From assembly GCF_963678635.1 (NCBI RefSeq), contig NC_087070.1, positions 44,313,467 to 44,377,466 on the forward strand: DNA of 64,000 nucleotides, read 5' to 3'. How positions within the stretch are numbered: position 1 is the first letter of the stretch; the number at the start of each line of letters is the position of its first letter. Under the pieces are notes generated by a model. It was given only the letters and a program-made list of their open reading frames with translations, was not told the DNA's origin and searched no databases. This stretch comes from Symsagittifera roscoffensis. Its lineage: Eukaryota; Xenacoelomorpha; Acoela; Convolutidae. Shown here piece after piece: positions 58,190 to 64,000 of this stretch. The position numbers and the translations under genes were made by a program.

Positions 58190-59940
58190 AACAACAAGAC
58201 TGCTCGTCTCAGGGCGACGCCCAGAATGTTTTGACTGCTCTTTTAACATTGATGGAAAAAATAATTACTAGTTATAGGTTTTGAATTGAAGCTTTTGGAG
58301 CTTTTGTTACATTGAAGCAGAGAATCAATAACTTTCAGGTGACATTGCGTCATAGTTTAAAAATTGCAATTCGCTAGTTTAAAAATTGCAATTCGCCTGA
58401 ATAAAATAAATCAACACGGGCCAAAATTTCCGTCACTTTCTTCAAAAGTCCGAACAAACAAAAACGAGAGACAAAATGTTTTTAAGCTGAAGATTTCAAA
58501 AGTTGCTTGAACTTGACGGCTAAAGCTGCTAATGAAATAGTAGAAAACTAAGCACATGAAGTAAAGGTTCTAAGCTAATATATAAAAAAAATTGTGAAAT
58601 TTAGTTGTATGCTGTGATTATCTTCGTCGTACTCAATTTTTCAAAAATAACGCTTACGGACTTCTGTCCAGACTATCGCTTCCTTTAGCTTTTTTCAAAT
58701 AAATTTTCATTTAACTTTTGGACTTTTTTCCCGTTTTTACAACAAAAGTAAGGAGATTTGATTTTTTCTCGGAAAAAAAACAGTTTTGTCGGAGCAATGC
58801 TGTTTCGACACATTTTGAATCTTTTTTAGTGATAATTTACAAAATATTATATTATGATTTCTGGGCTGCAGTAAACAATGATGTAGCACAAAACCCAGTA
58901 CTCAGTCCGTTAGTTCCAAAATTTATGTGATTGATTTTCGAATAGTAAAGTGTAAGACCATATTCAAACCGTTCAATTTGAGGACGAAACTTTTAAAAAT
59001 TTTGTAGCTAATTGTTTTGACTTTTTTTGAAAATTTTTATACAAGATACTTCAAAGTCTGTATACTTATATTTATTCCAGAAAGAACTCATGATTGATAC
59101 GGACAAAACAGATATAACCAATTTTTTCAGCCCGAAAGGGACCAATACTAGGTTTCAGTCTAGGCGTTATATTGGACAAAAGATTTGTGTTTGGTAAACG
59201 AATTAAATAGGATTCTAAGCAAAATGGCTTGCGCTCTTCTGTTAATATACATGATTTGCAGCATAATTTGTCAACAGAGTCGCTGGTTGTTTTCCTATAA
59301 ATATCCTTATTTTTTCCGATCTTAGATGTAGCGGAATGATTTTCAGCAAACTACAACAGAAAAACAACGGTAGTTTGAATCGTCGAATAATCTGGGGCTG
59401 AAAAACTTGCTTCATTTCCAAAGATTTGATAAATGCCTTGATTTACTCTTGAAAACTTTTTTACACTATCTGCTGATTTTTTCGTATGAAACGTTTACTG
59501 CTAAACAATTTTGACAAATTTATTGCAAAACAGATTCCCACTGGGGAAACCAAACAGAAAATAAGGAAAAAGCGTAAAATATTATTGAGCAGCAAATAGA
59601 GAAAAAATACTGGACGAGTACACAAAAAACGAAAAAATGCTATAAAAAAACTTCCTTACAGTAACATGTATATATGTATTTATATTTACTTCTCCTTAAC
59701 AGTGAAACCAAAACAGTCAAAGTTTTGCTCAGTCATAGTTACTTGAAGAGTGCAAGTGTAAACATTAGAATTATAGAGGGAAGATTTTGTTTTTGCTCCT
59801 TCACACATATTTTCTCACGACAAGGCATGAATAAAAAGTGAAAAATTAGAAAGCATGAACGAAAAAAAAATCATTCGCATAGTTTCGCGCACTTTTCTGG
59901 GCTCTTTCACAATTTTCTGGCAATTTTCCCCCAAAAAGAG
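58190..59940. other. AT-rich intergenic DNA
   Basis: No exon, repeat boundary or RNA gene supported; short ORFs only. Confidence 0.5.
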
Positions 59941-59950
59941 CAAAAACAAA

Positions 59951-60064
59951 GAGTTAGAACATAGTTGAAGATGGCCTTGGGCAAAAGAGCCGCACTCGGG
60001 CACTTGGTGCCCTCAAGCCGAGCTCTTTTTTCTATCGGGCATCTTTCAACTGTGTTCTAACTTC
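59951..60064. repeat. 114-bp imperfect hairpin
   Basis: GTTAGAACATAGTTGAAGATG pairs with CATCTTTCAACTGTGTTCTAAC, and the inner parts (GGGCACTT / GTGCCC, GAGC / GCTC) also pair. Either a tiny MITE or a structured transcript. No target duplication identified. Confidence 0.65.
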
Positions 60065-60630
60065 TACAAAGAGAAAAAAAAAGCAAAAAAAAATGACGTC
60101 ACTTGACGTTTACCTTTCCTTTGCAATTCATTTTTTATTGAACGGTTATCTTTAAATGTATAATACATTTTTGTTGGATTAATTAATTAAACGCCACCTT
60201 ACAATCTAATAAATGAGTTTTCTGATGCAATGAATTTGGGATAACTGTTATATTTCAAATTAGAAGCACGCGGAATAATTTTCGACAGTGCATTATTACT
60301 GAGAAGCAACTGGGTTATCGGCAGATTTTATGCACCAAGGTGCAGAAAACTAGGCAATTAAATTTTTGAGCGAGCAATTTTAGGACTTCCTTCCTTATTC
60401 TAAAGTTATTTAAGTGATAAAGAAATATCTTGCTAAATTGATTTTTTAGCGAAATTTGAAAATGTACTACAAAATGTTTGGTTGCGCTACTTTATTTCTC
60501 TTGTAAAAGAATTCAAAATCAAACAAAATTGCTCGTACTTTTAAGGTCTATGCAGCACAAAATAACATAAAATGCAATAAAGTACAATGAAAAAAAGGTA
60601 AAATTTGAGTTTTTTTTAAATTCAACCCTC

Positions 60631-61004
60631 GCACGCCATATAAAGTAACAAAGTGATAGATTTCGCTCGTAGTAACAAATCAATTATGGCGAATGAGCTT
60701 CCTTCGACCAATATGGAACGATTTCTAAGTCGGATTAAATCTCTGATTACGCGTTAACAGAGCGAAATATATCGCGCGTTAATTGTCCCAAATTGGCAAA
60801 AATGGCAATCTTTAAACTCCCATAACTTCACAAAAAATGATCACAGGTGAAATATCTTTTCAAAATTAACCCCTAGACAGCAATACCTATCGAATGATAT
60901 AAAAAATTCTCGACAAAAATGGCTAGTTAAAAATGTTAAAAAGTGGAAATATGTCTGAAGAAAAAAAACCACCCCGAGCACACATATTCTGTTACTTTCA
61001 TTAC
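60631..61004 (+). repeat. 370-bp dispersed repeat, copy 2
   Basis: Second copy of 57817-58187. Both copies are followed by AT-rich DNA and end near CATTACTTTCAT-type sequence. Confidence 0.85.
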
Positions 61005-61249
61005 AACTGGATTTAAGTTGGTACAGCAACGATATCCAATTTTTGACTCCTGAGCTACCAATGCATGTGATTAATTTTTCAACAGCCCATGGGCCTTTTT
61101 TCATCAGTACTTAATCTTTTGCATTTGACATCTTTTTCGTACCAAGTTTTTCTCGAAGTACCAATCACACAAAACAAATGTAACTTATTCTCAACTCGGC
61201 AGATTGGAAAGAAACGGCAGCAATTACAAAGATATCAATACGGACTAGT

Positions 61250-61490
61250 GGATAAAATTAAGCACAAATTCAGTCTTTATTCTCTAAAATGCCTATTTTC
61301 AATGTCCATTTTGGACAACACTTCATTCGATTTTCAGTGTAACTTTTACATAGACCAAGAACATATGATCAGAGCTACCCTTTATTAGAATGTCAATATT
61401 TAGTTTCAATGACTTACCAATCTAATCTGAGTCGGAAAATGTCAGATTTCCTCATCTGCTCTAAGTTTTTCACTTCGCGTGAAAAAGTAA
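61250..61490 (-). pseudogene. inverted, diverged copy of the 61.58-62.0 kb coding fossil
   Basis: The minus strand contains GGTAAGTCATTGAAAC and encodes DILIKGSSDHMFLVYVKVTL, aligned with DCVIKGSFNDLLLFYVKNIT of the plus-strand copy about 200 bp away. Stops and shifts are present. Confidence 0.5.
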
Positions 61491-61584
61491 GAAAAAGCCG
61501 AGTTTAGTAAAATTTTACACTGATTAGTTCACTTTTCTCGCTGAAAAATTCTCACGTTGCATGAACAGTTTTTTTTACTCCGCA

Positions 61585-62145
61585 GGAAAAATTTTACTAC
61601 GATGCAAAACTTAGTGCAGATGAGTATAATCTGGCATTTTCTGACCCGGATTACGTTGGTAAGTCATTGAAACCAAATATTGATTGTGTTATAAAAGGTA
61701 GCTTTAATGATTTGCTCTTGTTCTATGTAAAAAATATTACTGAAAGTCAAAGTAAATATTGTCCAAAGTGTTTTAGAAAGTTAAAAATTGATTACGCGCT
61801 TAATATTGTCGCAGCAATAGCAAACACTCCCTAACAATGCAAAAACGTTGCTTATTTTAATGAAAATCAGTTGATGAATAATGTTTGGAACGAAAGCAAA
61901 ACGGGTTTGAAATTTGAAAACAAAAACATTCCTTTGAGTTTGATTTTGCATTCTCAGAGAACTCTTGGATCTTTCGCTGAAGAGGGATGAAGATTTTTTG
62001 GTTGAGTGAACAAAATAACTTTTGCGGTCAAACGGAAACCAAACTTGTTATTCTTAGGGCAAAATCAATTTTTTCTAATTTTAAATCAGATGGTAGAGGA
62101 ATTTGCCCTGCTTTCTCTAATAATTTTGTTTTGAAAAACTAAAGT
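61585..62145 (+). pseudogene. AT-rich coding fossil of unknown family
   Basis: Open from about 61585 for some 140 codons with one internal stop near 61832: YYDAKLSADEYNLAFSDPDY, then KPNIDCVIKGSFNDLLLFYV, a Cys pair (SKYCPKCFRKLK), LNIVAAIAN, and NVWNESKTGLKFENKNIPLS. Another frame continues to about 62142 (KLVILRAKSIFSNFKSDGRG). Unspliced and AT-rich, it resembles the fossils at 42.7-44.7 kb more than host exons. Family not recognised. Confidence 0.4.
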
Positions 62146-62151
62146 AATTTT

Positions 62152-62300
62152 CAGGGGCGGATCTAGGATGGATTTTCACGGGGGGGGGGGTATTTTCGAA
62201 ATATTTGTCTTTTTTTTTTCGGTCGACCAAATTGATTTTCCGATCATTCCCAGAACACTAAAAAGACCCATTTTTGACAGTTTTTGGGTACTTTTTGGAA
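62152..62300 (+). mobile_element. 5' end of a hAT-type MITE (CAGGGGCGGATC family)
   Basis: Starts CAGGGGCGGATCTAGGAT, G-run, then the GTCGACCAAATTGATTTTCC body. The other terminus is missing. Confidence 0.65.
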
Positions 62301-62474
62301 ATTTTTGGTTAACTCACTTTTTACCATTTACCAACATATTCAAAATGAGGTATCTAGATTTATCATAACTGACTTTTGGAAGCTATTTGTTGAGGAGCAA
62401 GAAATGTTCAAAATGAAACGCACTGAAATCGACTAGCGTTCTATCAGTCCTTTCGCAGTATACTGAGACCTTAG

Positions 62475-62566
62475 ATGGCGGACCACAAAGTTGTGATCAT
62501 AGTCGGTCTCGTATTCGACTGTCTCCTGTTCCTGATTCTGATTGTGTTGTTCTGTGACATAAATTG
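62475..62566 (+). CDS. first exon of a paralogous four-transmembrane gene
   Basis: ATG at 62475 encodes MADHKVVIIVGLVFDCLLFL and ILIVLFCDIN, then a strong donor GTGAGT at 62567 in phase 2. The first exon of the 46.6 kb gene (MCQHKTACIIGCVFQCITFI) has the same length, the same intron phase, the shared HK...IIG/IVG-VF-C pattern and the same FxDI end. This is therefore a tandem paralogue whose remaining exons are not identified before the window ends and probably lie beyond it. Confidence 0.75.
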
Positions 62567-64000
62567 GTGAGTCATTATACCCACTTAGGCAAAACTAAGA
62601 TTGCAATCAACGATTATCAGTTTTTATACAGATTGACTAGTAGTAAAAAAATGATTGTCTATAACCCAATTAGACACTGAAATGAATACGGTATTTTATG
62701 CAGTTCGGAAGATTTTACTTGCGATAATCGTTTAAAAATCTTAGTTTTGCCAGTGCAGGTACTTTCGGATAACTAAAAACTAATCAAGTCTTAAACAAAA
62801 TCTTCCAAAGTCACCCCCTTTTCCTTAGTAAATGAACGACGTGAACGCACGATAATCACTCCTTTCTAAAAAGATGGCAGTGAATTTGGTGACAGTTCTA
62901 TCCGAGTCTGAAAATTTCAATTTTTACAATTCGCAATGAGTTTTCAATGAGAATAAACACTTTTTTGAATTACAAAACAGAAAAAGTAGAAATCAAAACA
63001 TAAAAATTTGATCATGCGATGTGAAACATTTTGTACGATTATATCAGAATCTTTAGTGGGGCAGTTTTCCTCAACTCGGTTGTGTTTTACAATTTCACAT
63101 TGTTTTTAAAACTGATTGCAAATGGTAAAACTTGCTGTTTCAAACCCGAAATTACCTGGTAAATGCCTCAAATAAAGAGTTAAAATTATTAAAGAGGCTA
63201 GTTTTGATCATTGGCTGTCGATCGAAGTAAAATTAAGAGTTCAAGTGAAGTTTCTCGGAAATGGTCCTTAGAAGTTGGAAATCAAAACACTGAACCTTTG
63301 TTTAGTTTTGTCCACCAGTGGACCATCTTCTGTTTGTCCTCATATGATACTTAGCCATTTCAAAGTTTTTTGAGTCTAAAACTAATTACTTGAACATCAA
63401 AACACTGTTTTCACTCCAAAAGACTCATTTTTGAAGACTTGAAAAGAAATTATTAAAATTTTTAATAGCACTCCAGAAACTAATCTAAACGTGCAAATTA
63501 ATTTTGGTCAAACAATTTCTATTATGTTTGAAACTTGTTGCTTTTACATTCGGAATGAAAACATTTCATGGAAAAATGCTTTCAAAATAACTAACATGAT
63601 CATAAAAAACTTAGTTTCGTTACTTATCGTCTCCAGTATACTTGGGGTGTTTTTGGCTCTTCCACAGTCACAAAAGCAATCAATTTCAGGTGTAATGAGC
63701 AGTTTTGTAAATAATAATATGAAGACCAAAGAAAATGCGAAGAAAAATTTAGTAACAACTTATTTTTACCATCCGAAATAATTTGATGAAACTTGTTCAA
63801 AGTTATAAAGGTATATAACCTGGGCTCTTTTCCATCCTTTCTCCCACGCGCACCTTTCTTATAGTGAAAAAAATTTCGTTTGCTCACATTGCTCACATTG
63901 CTCCTTTCTTAAAGTGAAAAAATGTCTGTTTGCTCGATGGATATTTTGCATTCGGCCTAAGTGTATTATCCAATTGTCTGATTGCAAGCGACCTAATTAC
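62567..64000. other. probable intron of the second tetraspan gene
   Basis: AT-rich. A 96-codon frame at 63491-63781 has a hydrophobic stretch (MIIKNLVSLLIVSSILGVFL) but no splice context that fits the paralogue; I do not call it a gene. Confidence 0.4.

Noticed and set aside
63491-63781. 96-codon frame with a hydrophobic segment as further exon of the second tetraspan gene
   Set aside because: Sequence does not resemble exon 2-4 of the paralogue and no matching acceptor/donor pair or phase was found.

Overview
The window is AT-rich, intron-bearing eukaryotic DNA, most likely from an invertebrate animal. Two genes with canonical GT-AG introns can be read. They sit in a dense background of decayed Penelope-like retroelements (PLEs), tRNA-derived SINEs, hAT-type and mariner MITEs, LINE fragments and several minisatellite arrays. 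I see no prokaryotic features, and the species cannot be fixed from sequence alone.

Layout. 0-1.1 kb: weak coding signal of unknown identity. 2.4-8.8 kb: repeats, including tRNA-derived SINEs and a retroelement tail. 7.7-12.3 kb: a mitochondrial [2Fe-2S] ferredoxin gene (FDX2-like, minus strand) with two coding exons separated by a 4.0 kb intron; the intron holds a 190-bp tandem repeat and an intact-ended hAT MITE. 13.5-17.3 kb and 22.7-26.9 kb: two plus-strand copies of one PLE family, with a 5' ORF, a reverse transcriptase carrying an inserted PHD-type zinc finger, and a C-terminal GIY-YIG nuclease. Between them (18.1-20.6 kb) lies an island of clearly different base composition with broken long ORFs of unknown, possibly viral, origin. 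27.3-39.4 kb: a mosaic of minus-strand PLE remnants, a 2.9 kb near-identical tandem duplication, and shuffled pieces of the ferredoxin locus. 40.8-45.6 kb: hAT MITEs, AT-rich coding fossils including a P-loop, and a minisatellite. 46.6-55.0 kb: a six-exon gene (247 codons, reading phase preserved across all five introns) for a four-transmembrane protein with a Gln/Pro-rich tail; its introns hold a TIR-bounded minisatellite element, a LINE fragment and a mariner MITE. 55.1-62.3 kb: repeats and AT-rich coding fossils. At 62.5 kb the first exon of a tandem paralogue of the four-transmembrane gene begins and the gene probably continues past the window.

The most interesting points are the PHD finger inside the PLE reverse transcriptase, the hammerhead-ribozyme-like motifs associated with these PLEs, the repeated dispersal of ferredoxin-gene fragments among PLE copies, the composition-anomalous island, and a transposon-like element whose body is a minisatellite.
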